64,000 nucleotides of DNA from Agromyces sp. CF514. GTDB taxonomy: Bacteria > Actinomycetota > Actinomycetes > Actinomycetales > Microbacteriaceae. Shown here in pieces: positions 22,860 through 30,473 of the stretch. The notes beneath the pieces are model-generated. The model did not search any database and was not told the DNA's origin. It was given only the letters and a program-made list of their open reading frames with translations. The position numbers and the translations under genes were made by a program. The first letter of the stretch is position 1; each line of letters starts with the position of its first letter. Location of the stretch: contig NZ_FOZD01000001.1 of assembly GCF_900113185.1 (NCBI RefSeq), forward strand, positions 1,054,001-1,118,000, in the 5' to 3' direction.

Positions 22860-23438
22860 ATGGGTTCGACGATGATCGCGACGACGGGTTCGCGCAAGCG
22901 GGCCGCTGCGCTGCTCGTCGCCGTCCTGGCGATGCTCTTCGCGCAGCTGTTCGTGCTCGGTGCCGGTCCGGCGAGCGCGCACGGCGGGCCCTTCGAGGGA
23001 CAGATCGCACAGGACGGCGAGGGCGGCGTGTACGTCTCGTTCGCCTACACCGAGGACGGCCACCCCGTCGAGGCGCTGCTCGCCGGGACGGTCGAGGGCC
23101 GGTCGGCGAGCGGCGAGGTGCTCGAGCCCGTTCCGCTGGTGTCCGCCAGCCAGGGTTCGGGCATCTGGGGGGTGCCGGCCGGCACCTTCCCCGCGGGCGA
23201 GTGGGAGGTCACCGTCAGGGTGACCGATCCCATCGCGTACGAGACGAGCGCCCCGATCGAGATCGTCATGGCCGACGTGGTGCCCGAGGACTACGTGGCG
23301 CCCGCGGCGGCGGCATCCGATTCCGCTCCCGCGGCGGAGTTCGGCTCGTGGTTCGCGGTCGGCCTCGGCGTCGCCGCGGTCGCGGCCGTGCTCGTGGTCG
23401 GCATGCTGCTGTTCCGGAGGTCTCGCGTCTCGGCGTGA
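22860..23438 (+). CDS. Exported protein with YtkA/FixH-like domain and C-terminal membrane anchor
   Basis: A 192-residue type I membrane protein. It has a signal peptide ending in PASA, a mature N-terminus AHGGPFEG, one Ig-like beta domain with a GEWEVTVRVTDP strand (~90-120) and an Ala-rich linker. One transmembrane helix (~162-184) ends in a short basic tail. The fold pattern resembles YtkA/FixH-like domains (and, loosely, CopC with its N-terminal His), but no metal site can be asserted. An in-frame GTG at 22851 overlaps the upstream stop as GTGA and is an alternative start. Close spacing to the WxL-like gene suggests they are co-transcribed and act together at the surface. It ends before a strong hairpin. 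Confidence 0.7.
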   Translation: MGSTMIATTGSRKRAAALLVAVLAMLFAQLFVLGAGPASAHGGPFEGQIAQDGEGGVYVSFAYTEDGHPVEALLAGTVEGRSASGEVLEPVPLVSASQGSGIWGVPAGTFPAGEWEVTVRVTDPIAYETSAPIEIVMADVVPEDYVAPAAAASDSAPAAEFGSWFAVGLGVAAVAAVLVVGMLLFRRSRVSA

Positions 23439-23455
23439 CTCCGGTGAACGAACGA

Positions 23456-23487
23456 GGAGACGGGGATGCCGCGGCATCCCCGTCTCC
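23456..23487. terminator. 32-bp perfect palindromic terminator
   Basis: Arms 23456-23471 and 23472-23487 are exact complements, and the next pair out (A/T) extends it. Its centre is the recurring 16-mer GGATGCCGCGGCATCC. It sits between convergent genes and can serve both. Confidence 0.8.
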
Positions 23488-23541
23488 TTCTGCGTGCCGC
23501 TGCTGACGGCGACCCGGGCCGCCGTCAGCGGCCGAGCGGCT

Positions 23542-24765
23542 TCAGCGACCGGCGGCCGCGTCGGCCTCGACCGAACCGGGGCGGCAGGCGAGCACGGCGC
23601 CGTAGACCGTGAGCGCCAGGGTCGCGATCAGTCCGAGGTACACGGGGATCCAGCTGCCCGTGGCGGTGAGCACCCAGCCGACGCAGAGCGGGCCGATGCA
23701 CGCGACGCCGTAGCCGACGCCCTGCATCGAGCCAGACAGGAACGTGCCGCCCTCAGGGGTGGTCGAGCGCCGGTGCACGAGCGCGAGGCAGAGCGGGAAC
23801 GTGCTGACGCCGAGCCCGAGCGCGGCGGTCGCGATCCAGGCGTTGGCCGTGGCGTCGACGGCCAGGAGCAGGTAGCCGCAGGCGAGCAGGGCGGCACAGG
23901 CGACGACCACCCAGCGCGGGTTCGCCATCCGGAGCGTGAGCCCGGGGATCACGAATCCGGCGGCGATGCCGAAGACCGAGAAGAAGGCGAGCAGGGCGGC
24001 GCCCGCGCCCTCGCCGAGCCCGGCGTCGATCGCGATGTTCGGGAGCCAGGTGACGATCGTGTAGGTGTGCAGGGCCGTCATCGAGAACAGGATGACGAGC
24101 CCGCGGACCGTCGGCGTCGACCAGTACCGACGTCGGGTCGCGGCGTCGAGTCGCTGCGGGGCGGTGCGGGTCCCGGCTCGCGCGGGGCGGGCTGCCGGCA
24201 CCGCCCACAGCGCCGCCGCGAGCGCCAGCGGGATCGCCCAGATCGCCAGGGCCCAGCGCCAGCCGAGCGGTTCGGCCACTGCGACCGAGACGATCGGGGC
24301 GACCACCTGGCCGACCTGGAGGAGCACGGCGTACACGGTGCTCAGGGTGCCGAGCTTCGCGGGGAACCAGCTCTTGATGAGCGGGATCGTCAGCACGTTC
24401 GCCATGCCGATGCCCGCGAACAGCAGCACGCTGGACGCGAGGAGCAGGCCGGTCGAGGGCGAAGCCGATCGCAGCAGCGTGCCGAGGGTCGACACGGCGA
24501 GGGCGAGCACCATCGCCCGTTCGAGGCCGATCCACCTGGCGACCGTCGGGGCCACGAGGCCGAAGACCGCGAAGCAGGCGGTGACGATGGTGCCGATGGC
24601 GCCGATCACGGGCGCACCGAACCCGAGGTCCTCGCCGATGCGATCGGCGAGCGGACTGAAGCCGGTCACGCCCGTCCTGAGGTTGAACGCGGTCAGGGCG
24701 ACCGCGCCGACGAGGAGCCCGACCCGCAGGGGCGAGGCGGTCTGGGCGAGTGGGGTCGAGGTCAT
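23542..24765 (-). CDS. MFS transporter, CynX/NimT family
   Basis: A 407-residue, 12-helix major facilitator of the cyanate/nitroimidazole (CynX/NimT, CP) group. The N-terminal pattern LTAFNLRTGVTGFSPLAD is typical of that family, as is the loop before helix 6 (GWRWALAIWAIPLALAAALW). Members are linked to cyanate, 2-nitroimidazole or drug export, but specificity is poorly known. It is divergent from the DUF916 gene; the 170-bp spacer holds a 26-bp palindrome about 80 bp from its start codon. It converges with the WxL-like operon across the palindromic terminator. It has no evident functional tie to its neighbours. Confidence 0.85.
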   Translation of the reverse strand: MTSTPLAQTASPLRVGLLVGAVALTAFNLRTGVTGFSPLADRIGEDLGFGAPVIGAIGTIVTACFAVFGLVAPTVARWIGLERAMVLALAVSTLGTLLRSASPSTGLLLASSVLLFAGIGMANVLTIPLIKSWFPAKLGTLSTVYAVLLQVGQVVAPIVSVAVAEPLGWRWALAIWAIPLALAAALWAVPAARPARAGTRTAPQRLDAATRRRYWSTPTVRGLVILFSMTALHTYTIVTWLPNIAIDAGLGEGAGAALLAFFSVFGIAAGFVIPGLTLRMANPRWVVVACAALLACGYLLLAVDATANAWIATAALGLGVSTFPLCLALVHRRSTTPEGGTFLSGSMQGVGYGVACIGPLCVGWVLTATGSWIPVYLGLIATLALTVYGAVLACRPGSVEADAAAGR

Positions 24766-24841
24766 GGTGCTCCTGTCTGGTGTCCGGGTGGCCCGGACGT
24801 CGCCGACACGGCCCGGCGTCGGGTCGATCGTGTCGTGGGAC

Positions 24842-24867
24842 CTGTCGTCGCATCGATGCGACGACAG
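24842..24867. promoter_or_regulatory. 26-bp perfect palindrome in divergent spacer
   Basis: Every base from 24842 to 24867 pairs with its mirror (half-site CTGTCGTCGCATC). It lies between the divergent CynX-type MFS and DUF916 genes and far from any stop codon, so an operator is likelier than a terminator. Confidence 0.55.
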
Positions 24868-24881
24868 CAGGCTATGGGTAA

Positions 24882-24900
24882 TATGACTGGAGTCACAACA
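24882..24900. promoter_or_regulatory. Repeated 19-bp motif, copy 1
   Basis: TATGACTGGAGTCACAACA contains TGACT-GG-AGTCA (24884-24895), a perfect inverted repeat. A second copy with two changes lies at 26065-26083. TAATAT at 24879-24884 could be the -10 of the DUF916 gene. Confidence 0.5.
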
Positions 24901-24935
24901 TACAGACCGGGCGGTCGACGATCGAGGAGCGGACG

Positions 24936-26012
24936 ATGAGGTCCTTCAGCAGGTTCGCGAAGCGCGTCGGACTCGGCGCCGTGGTCGCGGTGCTCGCATC
25001 CGTCGCAGGCCAGGCCGTGTTCGCACCGGCCGCATCCGCCGCCGACGACCCCGCGGTGAGTTGGTCGGTGACGCCGGCCGATGCCGGGGGCCCCGACGGC
25101 CGGTCGTGGGTCGAGCAGTCGCTCGACCCCGGGGAGACGCGGGTGGAGCACCTGGCGGTGCGGAACCTGGGTGCGTCGGAGGTCACGTTCGCCCTGTCGG
25201 CCGCCGACGGCTACCTGACCGACTCCGGTCGCTTCAACATGCTGCCCGCCTCGACCCCGTCGACCGGGGCCGGACTCTGGATCGAGTTGCCCGCGAGCGT
25301 CAGCGTGCCGGCCGGCGGCACCGTGGTGGTGCCCTTCACCGTCGCCGTCCCTGACCGCGCCGTGCCGGGGGACTACGCGGCCGGAGTCGCGGCGTCGATC
25401 ACGTCGATCGGCTCCGACGACGGCGCCACGATCGGCATCGAGAGCCGGGTCGGCTTCCGCGTGCTCACGCGCGTCGTGGGGGAGCTGGCGCCTGCGCTCG
25501 CCGTCGCCGACGCGACCTCCGACTACCGGGTCTCCTGGAATCCGTTCACCCCGGGGCGGATCGCCGTCGCCTTCGCCGTCGAGAACACCGGCAACACGCG
25601 ACTGTCGGTCGCCGGGCAGGTCGATGCGGCCGGTGCTACGGCGGCCTTCACGCCCTCGGGCGAGGCGATCGAGCTGCTGCCCGGCGATCGTCGAGAGGTC
25701 TCCGTCGTGCTCGACGACGTGTGGCCCCTGCTGTTCGTCCCGACGCGGATCGCCGCATCGGTCGAGGTCGCGGATGCCGCGGGCAGCTGGGAGCCTTCAC
25801 CGGGCGCCGCAGAGTCCGTGTCGCTCACGACCTGGGCGCCGCCGCTGCCGCAGCTCGCGGTGCTCCTCGCGCTCGGGCTCATCGTGGTCGCCCTGGTGGC
25901 GCGTCGGCGTCGAAGCCGGAGGGCGGTCGCCGACCTGGTCGAGCAGGCGAGGGAGGAGGGGCGCCGCGAGGCCTGGACGGCGCCCTCCGCGCCGGATCGG
26001 GTCGATGCCTGA
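24936..26012 (+). CDS. DUF916 (WxL-interacting-protein-like) surface protein
   Basis: A 358-residue type I membrane protein. A signal peptide (1-35, PAASA) is followed by a DUF916-like peptidoglycan-binding domain (~40-165) ending in the family's VPDxxxPGDYAAG pattern. A second Ig-like domain (~170-295, ENTGNTRLSV) resembles DUF3324. One transmembrane helix (~312-332) leads to a basic cytosolic tail RRRRSRR and an acidic/basic helical end. In Firmicutes such proteins hold WxL-domain proteins on the wall. A paralogue sits at 60983-62092 beside a WxL-like phosphoesterase, and here a WxL-like protein lies 2 kb upstream. The start is set by the GAGGAG before the ATG at 24936. Confidence 0.78.
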   Translation: MRSFSRFAKRVGLGAVVAVLASVAGQAVFAPAASAADDPAVSWSVTPADAGGPDGRSWVEQSLDPGETRVEHLAVRNLGASEVTFALSAADGYLTDSGRFNMLPASTPSTGAGLWIELPASVSVPAGGTVVVPFTVAVPDRAVPGDYAAGVAASITSIGSDDGATIGIESRVGFRVLTRVVGELAPALAVADATSDYRVSWNPFTPGRIAVAFAVENTGNTRLSVAGQVDAAGATAAFTPSGEAIELLPGDRREVSVVLDDVWPLLFVPTRIAASVEVADAAGSWEPSPGAAESVSLTTWAPPLPQLAVLLALGLIVVALVARRRRSRRAVADLVEQAREEGRREAWTAPSAPDRVDA

Positions 26013-26064
26013 CGCGCGGCGTCAGGGGACGACGTCCTTCCCGTCCGCCCGATCGGGACGCGAT

Positions 26065-26083
26065 TATGACTGGAATTACAACA
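26065..26083. promoter_or_regulatory. Repeated 19-bp motif, copy 2
   Basis: TATGACTGGAATTACAACA differs from the copy at 24882-24900 in two positions. Sharing across 1.2 kb of otherwise unrelated spacer suggests one regulator for both flanking units. Confidence 0.5.
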
Positions 26084-26161
26084 AAAGGCCGATCCTGCCG
26101 TCATCCGACGCAATCGACCCTCCCGGTCTCGAGCGTTCGGGGATACACTGGGGCGACTCGA

Positions 26162-26175
26162 TGAGAGCGCTCTCA
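26162..26175. promoter_or_regulatory. LacI-family operator-like palindrome
   Basis: TGAGAGCGCTCTCA is a perfect 14-bp palindrome with the central GAGCGCTC of actinobacterial LacI operators such as the CebR box (TGGGAGCGCTCCCA). It lies 13 bp after a TACACT -10-like hexamer. No LacI gene is adjacent. Confidence 0.55.
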
Positions 26176-26324
26176 GCCTGAGTTCCGGCCGCACCGAACC
26201 CGCCGGACCTGCTGCCGGGCGGCCCGTGCTTTCGTCCTCGATTCCAACAATCCGAGTAGCATCGGAACCAGTCATCGTCCGCCAGGCATCACGCCGCAGA
26301 CGAGATCACCCATTTGGAGGTGGG

Positions 26325-27560
26325 ATGAAGGATCCGATCGGGGGCACCTCGCGTGTCGGGTCCAAGGGCAGGAACCTCGAGGATCTCCGTCGGCAGAACC
26401 TGAGCACGGTGCTCTCGCTCGTGCATGCGAACCGTTCCATGACCCGCGCCGACCTCACCCACGCGACCGGCCTCAACCGCTCGACGGTCGCGACGATCGT
26501 CACCGAACTCGAGTCGCTCGACCTCGTCACGGTGTCGCAGCCCGTCGACACGAAGCGCGTCGGCCGTCCGAGCACGGTGATCGGGCCGTCGCCGCGCCAC
26601 ATCGCGGTCGCGGTGCATCCTGACAAAGACGCGATCGCGATCGGAATCGTCGCGATGGGCGGCCGTGTCCTGCGGGAGTTCCGGTTCGACGTCGAGCAGG
26701 CGCCGTCGGCGGTGCACACGGTGAACACGCTGCACGCGCTCGTGCGCGGCCTGGAGCTCTCCGACGGCGGCACGGTCCTCGGCATCGGCATCGGCGTGCC
26801 CGGCCTGGTGGGCGCGCGCGACGGGGTCGTGCGCGTGGCCCCGCACCTCGACTGGCATGACGAGCCCCTCGTCGACATGGTCGCCAAGGCGACCGGGTTG
26901 CCCACGTGGGCCGCGAACGACGCGACCTGCGCCGTGGTCGCCGAGGGGCAGTTCGGCCAGGGCGTCGACGAGGACAACGTCGTCTACCTGAACGGCGGCG
27001 CCGGCGGCATCGGCGGCGGGGTCATCGTCGGCGGGCAGTTGCTCTCGGGCGAGAACGGCTACAGCGGCGAACTCGGCCACATGCTCGTCAACTCCGACGG
27101 CGGGCAGTGCCACTGCGGTGCCCTCGGATGTCTCGAGACCGAGGTGAACCGCGACGACCTGCTCGGCGCGCTCGGCCTGGGCGACGCCGAGGCGAGCCTG
27201 CTCGAGCAGCGGTTGCGCGAGGCGTACGGCACCGATCAGGGTGTGACGGAGCTCGTCGATCGTCAGCTGACCTACCTGGGCGTCGCGCTGCGGAACTTCG
27301 TCAACATCTTCAACCCGGGCGTCATCGTGCTCGGCGGGTTCCTCGGGGCGCTCCGGAACACGACCGGTACGCGTCTGCAAGACGACGTCGAGCGGTCGGC
27401 CCTCGCCGGGCCGGCCTCCGAGGTGCGGATCGTCTCGTCCACCCTCGAGGACAACGTCCTGATCGGCGCCGGCGAACTCGTCTTCCGCACCATCCTGCGC
27501 GATCCGACGTCCGCTTCGACGAGTGCCGTTCCGGCCGCGGAGCACGTCGCCGCCAGCTGA
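26325..27560 (+). CDS. ROK family transcriptional repressor
   Basis: A 411-residue NagC/XylR-type regulator. A winged HTH (~20-70, LTHATGLNRSTVATIVTELE) precedes the ROK kinase-like fold. The zinc motif CHCGALGCLE and the loop GGAGGIGGGVIVGG are present. The ATG at 26325 has an ideal GGAGG (26316-26320). It converges on the sugar ABC importer operon and is paralogous to the ROK at 33922-35151. ROK repressors bind a sugar or sugar phosphate in the kinase-like domain and release DNA; the importer between the two ROK genes is the likely target. It lies downstream of a LacI-type palindrome, which may place it under catabolite or glycan control. Confidence 0.88.
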   Translation: MKDPIGGTSRVGSKGRNLEDLRRQNLSTVLSLVHANRSMTRADLTHATGLNRSTVATIVTELESLDLVTVSQPVDTKRVGRPSTVIGPSPRHIAVAVHPDKDAIAIGIVAMGGRVLREFRFDVEQAPSAVHTVNTLHALVRGLELSDGGTVLGIGIGVPGLVGARDGVVRVAPHLDWHDEPLVDMVAKATGLPTWAANDATCAVVAEGQFGQGVDEDNVVYLNGGAGGIGGGVIVGGQLLSGENGYSGELGHMLVNSDGGQCHCGALGCLETEVNRDDLLGALGLGDAEASLLEQRLREAYGTDQGVTELVDRQLTYLGVALRNFVNIFNPGVIVLGGFLGALRNTTGTRLQDDVERSALAGPASEVRIVSSTLEDNVLIGAGELVFRTILRDPTSASTSAVPAAEHVAAS

Positions 27561-27604
27561 GACGCCGTCGACCGCCGGTCGGTCGTCGCCGACGGGAACG
27601 GCAA

Positions 27605-27639
27605 CGGCCCGCCGGGCTCGATCGAGCCGTGACGGGCCG
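27605..27639. terminator. Two-tier hairpin between ROK and ABC permease genes
   Basis: CGGCCCG (27605-27611) pairs with CGGGCCG (27633-27639). An inner perfect palindrome GGCTCGATCGAGCC lies at 27615-27628. It sits between convergent stops. Confidence 0.65.
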
Positions 27640-27662
27640 CTGCGCGCGGGTCGGGGGTCGCG

Positions 27663-28727
27663 CTACTCGCGCGCCCCGCTCGGCTTCGAGAAGCGCTGCT
27701 GCAGAAGCACCGCGATGACGATGATGACGCCCTTCGCGACGGCCTGCACCGACGACGAGAGGTTGTTCTGCACGAACACGTTCGTCAGGGTCGCGAAGAT
27801 GAGCACGCCGAACACGGTGCCCGTGATGGTGCCGCGGCCTCCGATCAGCAGCGTGCCGCCGACGACCACGGCGGCGATCGCGTCGAGTTCGTACAGCGTG
27901 CCGTGCGTCGACGTGCCGGCCGTGGTGCGGCCGAGGATCATCACGGCGGCGATGCCCGCGCAGAGGCCCGCGATGGCGTAGAGCCACATGGTGTGGCGCT
28001 TCACGTCGATGCCGGCCAGGCGTGCGGCCTCGCGGTTGCCGCCGATCGCGACGGTGCGGCGACCGAAGGTGGTGCGGTTCAGGATCAGCCAACCGGCGGC
28101 GGCGACGAGCGCGAAGATCCAGATCAGGATGTCGACGCCGAGGAAGTCCGCGTTCATGAACTCGATGAACCCGCGGCTCTCGACGACGAGCGTGCGCCGC
28201 TCGGCGAGGATCTCGGCGAGGCCGCGGGCGGCGACGAGCATCGCGAGGGTCGCCATGAACGCGACGACGTTGCCGTAGGCGATCACGACCCCGTTCACGA
28301 GGCCGGCGGCGAGGCCGACCGCGAGCGCGATGACGACCATGACGATCCAGTGGGAACTCTCGGCGAGGTCCTGCGCCACGGCCAGGGTCGCGGCGATCGA
28401 GGCGAGGCCCATGACCGAGCCGACCGAGAGGTCGATGCCGCCTGCGGTGATCACGAGCGTCATGCCGACGCTGATGACGCCGATGATCGACGCCTGCCGC
28501 AGGATCGTCAGCATGTTGGACACCTGGAAGAAGGTGTCGCCGGCGGTGATCGCGCCGACCACGACGATCAGGAGCAGGGCCACCACGAGCCCGGCGTTGC
28601 GGCCCACGGGGCCGCTCAGGAGTCGGCGGAACGAGGATTGCTGGGGGATCTCGGTGACCGAGGTCGTCGTGGTCTCGGGACCGGGCGGGGTGGCGACATC
28701 GGTGCCGGGGGTGGTCTGCTCGCTCAC
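27663..28727 (-). CDS. Ribose/xylose-type sugar ABC transporter permease
   Basis: A 354-residue permease of the BPD_transp_2 (RbsC/XylH/AraH) group. After a ~45-residue Thr/Pro-rich cytoplasmic start there are about ten transmembrane helices. The family core GMTLVITAGGIDLSVGSVMG and the segment AAVVVGGTLLIGGRGTITGT are present. The GTG at 28727 has AAGGAG 7 nt upstream and overlaps the ATPase stop by 4 bp (GTGA), so translation is coupled. It forms the membrane channel with the double-ABC protein just upstream; the binding protein is encoded divergently at 30474. Substrate is a pentose, hexose or cyclitol; sequence alone does not decide. Confidence 0.88.
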   Translation of the reverse strand: MSEQTTPGTDVATPPGPETTTTSVTEIPQQSSFRRLLSGPVGRNAGLVVALLLIVVVGAITAGDTFFQVSNMLTILRQASIIGVISVGMTLVITAGGIDLSVGSVMGLASIAATLAVAQDLAESSHWIVMVVIALAVGLAAGLVNGVVIAYGNVVAFMATLAMLVAARGLAEILAERRTLVVESRGFIEFMNADFLGVDILIWIFALVAAAGWLILNRTTFGRRTVAIGGNREAARLAGIDVKRHTMWLYAIAGLCAGIAAVMILGRTTAGTSTHGTLYELDAIAAVVVGGTLLIGGRGTITGTVFGVLIFATLTNVFVQNNLSSSVQAVAKGVIIVIAVLLQQRFSKPSGARE

Positions 28728-30241
28728 GCGGCAGCTCCTTTCATGACCAGTTCGAGCACACCGTGCTCGTCGATTGCGGTGGCGGGGAGGGTGTCGAGCA
28801 CGCGGCCGTCGGCGATGACGAGGACGGTGTCGGCGAGGCCGAGGACTTCTTCGATCTCGCTGGAGACGATCACGATGGCGTTGCCTGCGGCTGCGAGGCG
28901 GCGGATGAGGGCGTAGATCTCGGTGCGGGCGCCGACGTCGACGCCTCGGGTGGGTTCGTCGAGCAGGAGCACTCGGGTGCCGTGCACGAGCCAGCGGGCG
29001 AGGAGGATCTTCTGCTGGTTGCCGCCGGAGAGGGTGATGGCGGCGCGATCGGGGTCGGCAGGGCGGAGCTCGAGCGCCTCGATCTGCGCCCTGGCGGCCT
29101 TGCGCTCCGCGCGCGTGTCGAGCCAGCCGGCCTTGGCGAAGCGGGTGATCGACGACAGCGTGACGTTGACGTAGATGGGTTCCTCGAGCACGAGGCCCTG
29201 GCTCTTGCGCTCCTCGGGCGAGAGGCCCATGCCCGCGGCGACCGCGGCCACGACCGAGCCGCGCGGGAGGGTCTTGCCCGCGACGGCGACGCGACCTCCG
29301 GCCGATCGGCGCGCGCCGTAGACCGTCTCGAGGATCTCGGATCGGCCGGAGCCGACGAGTCCGGCGAGTCCGACGATCTCGCCGGCTCGCACCGTGAACG
29401 AAACGTCGGAGAACACGCTCGGCAGCTCGAGCGACTCGACCTCGAGCATCACGGGGGCGTCGTCCGGGAACGGCACCGACGGGGGGAAGACGTTCTCGAC
29501 GTTGCGGCCCGTCATGAGGCGGATGAGCTCGGTCGTCGGCGTCTCGGCGACCGCGAGCCCGTGCGCCATGCTCCGGCCGTCCTTGATGACGGTGATGCGA
29601 TCGCCGATCTGGCGGATCTCCTCGAGGCGGTGCGTGATGTACACGACCGCGATGCCCGCGTTGGTGAGCTCGCGCACGACCGCGAAGAGGTTCTTGACCT
29701 CTTCGGAGTCGAGCACGGCGCTCGGCTCGTCCATGATGATGAGCTTGATGTCGTGCGAGAGTGCGCGCGCCATGCTCACGATCTGCTTGTTGGCCGCACT
29801 CAGCGAGCCGACCTCGGTGTTCGGCGAGATCGAGCCGTGGCCGAGGCGTTGCATGAGCTCGCGCGTGCGGCGGTACGCCTGCCCGCGGCTGGTGAATCCG
29901 GCCCTCGCGAGCTCGTGGCCCAGGAAGATGTTCTCGGCGACGGTGAGGCCGTCGACGACGTCGAGTTCCTGGTACATGGTCGCGATGCCGAGCTCGAGGG
30001 CGGCCTGGGGGTCGGGGATCGCCACCGGTTCGCCGAGCCAGAGGATCTCGCCGTCGTCGGGCTGGTGCACGCCTGCGAGCGTCTTGATGAGCGTGGACTT
30101 GCCTGCGCCGTTCTGGCCGAGGATGCAGTGGACTTCGCCGGCCAGGATCTCGAGGCTCACGTCTTTCAGCGCACGCACGCCGGCGAAGGACTTCTGGAGT
30201 CCCCGGGCGTCGAGCAGCACTGGGTGGTCGACTTTGATCAT
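28724..30241 (-). CDS. Sugar ABC transporter ATP-binding protein, RbsA/XylG type (two ABC domains)
   Basis: A 505-residue double-cassette ATPase. The first domain has Walker A GQNGAGKST, signature LSAANKQ and Walker B LIIMDEPSA. The second has the degenerate P-loop GLVGSGRSE typical of this family, a full signature LSGGNQQ and Walker B LLLDEPTRGVD. It energises the adjacent BPD_transp_2 permease. The ATG at 30241 has no ribosome site; a -10-like TATGTT ends 6 nt before it, which fits a leaderless transcript. It is divergent from the binding-protein gene, so channel and receptor are made from separate transcripts. Confidence 0.9.
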   Translation of the reverse strand: MIKVDHPVLLDARGLQKSFAGVRALKDVSLEILAGEVHCILGQNGAGKSTLIKTLAGVHQPDDGEILWLGEPVAIPDPQAALELGIATMYQELDVVDGLTVAENIFLGHELARAGFTSRGQAYRRTRELMQRLGHGSISPNTEVGSLSAANKQIVSMARALSHDIKLIIMDEPSAVLDSEEVKNLFAVVRELTNAGIAVVYITHRLEEIRQIGDRITVIKDGRSMAHGLAVAETPTTELIRLMTGRNVENVFPPSVPFPDDAPVMLEVESLELPSVFSDVSFTVRAGEIVGLAGLVGSGRSEILETVYGARRSAGGRVAVAGKTLPRGSVVAAVAAGMGLSPEERKSQGLVLEEPIYVNVTLSSITRFAKAGWLDTRAERKAARAQIEALELRPADPDRAAITLSGGNQQKILLARWLVHGTRVLLLDEPTRGVDVGARTEIYALIRRLAAAGNAIVIVSSEIEEVLGLADTVLVIADGRVLDTLPATAIDEHGVLELVMKGAAA

Positions 30242-30247
30242 GGTCGC

Positions 30248-30253
30248 AACATA
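30248..30253 (-). promoter_or_regulatory. -10 element placed for a leaderless ABC ATPase mRNA
   Basis: On the minus strand TATGTT is followed by 6 nt and the ATG at 30241. No Shine-Dalgarno lies between them. Confidence 0.4.
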
Positions 30254-30336
30254 TCAGACCTTTCGTCCGGCCGAAATCCTCCACATCCCCGCCATACGGC
30301 GTCGTGCGAGAGGTTCTGGTGCGCGGAAAATGCCTG

Positions 30337-30400
30337 TGGACAGCGCTAGTTCGGGTTGGTATGGTTCCCACGGCGTTATTTGATGTGACTAAAAACAAAC
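30337..30400 (+). promoter_or_regulatory. Promoter and A-rich candidate operator of the sugar-binding protein gene
   Basis: TGGACA (30337-30342) and TATGGT (30360-30365) are 17 bp apart. An A-rich stretch beginning TTTGATGTGACT and ending AACAAAC (30379-30400) lies just downstream of the expected start. It is a plausible ROK binding site given the two flanking ROK genes. Confidence 0.5.
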
Positions 30401-30473
30401 GCCGGAGAACGGCGATGCCCTACCCCGCACCGCCGTGCGATCACACCAGCAATCACCTCAAAGGAGAGAACTC

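Larger units (their letters stand above)
26013..26324. other. Regulatory spacer before first ROK gene
   Basis: A 312-bp region. It holds the second copy of the TATGACTGGARTYACAACA motif (26065-26083), a possible -10 TACACT (26144-26149), a LacI-type palindrome (26162-26175) and another possible -10 TAGCAT (26257-26262). No gene is supported in it. Confidence 0.5.

Noticed and set aside
26161-26181. A six-codon frame (ATG to TGA) over the LacI-type palindrome before the first ROK gene
   Set aside because: No ribosome site and too short to judge; the palindrome explains the sequence better than a leader peptide.
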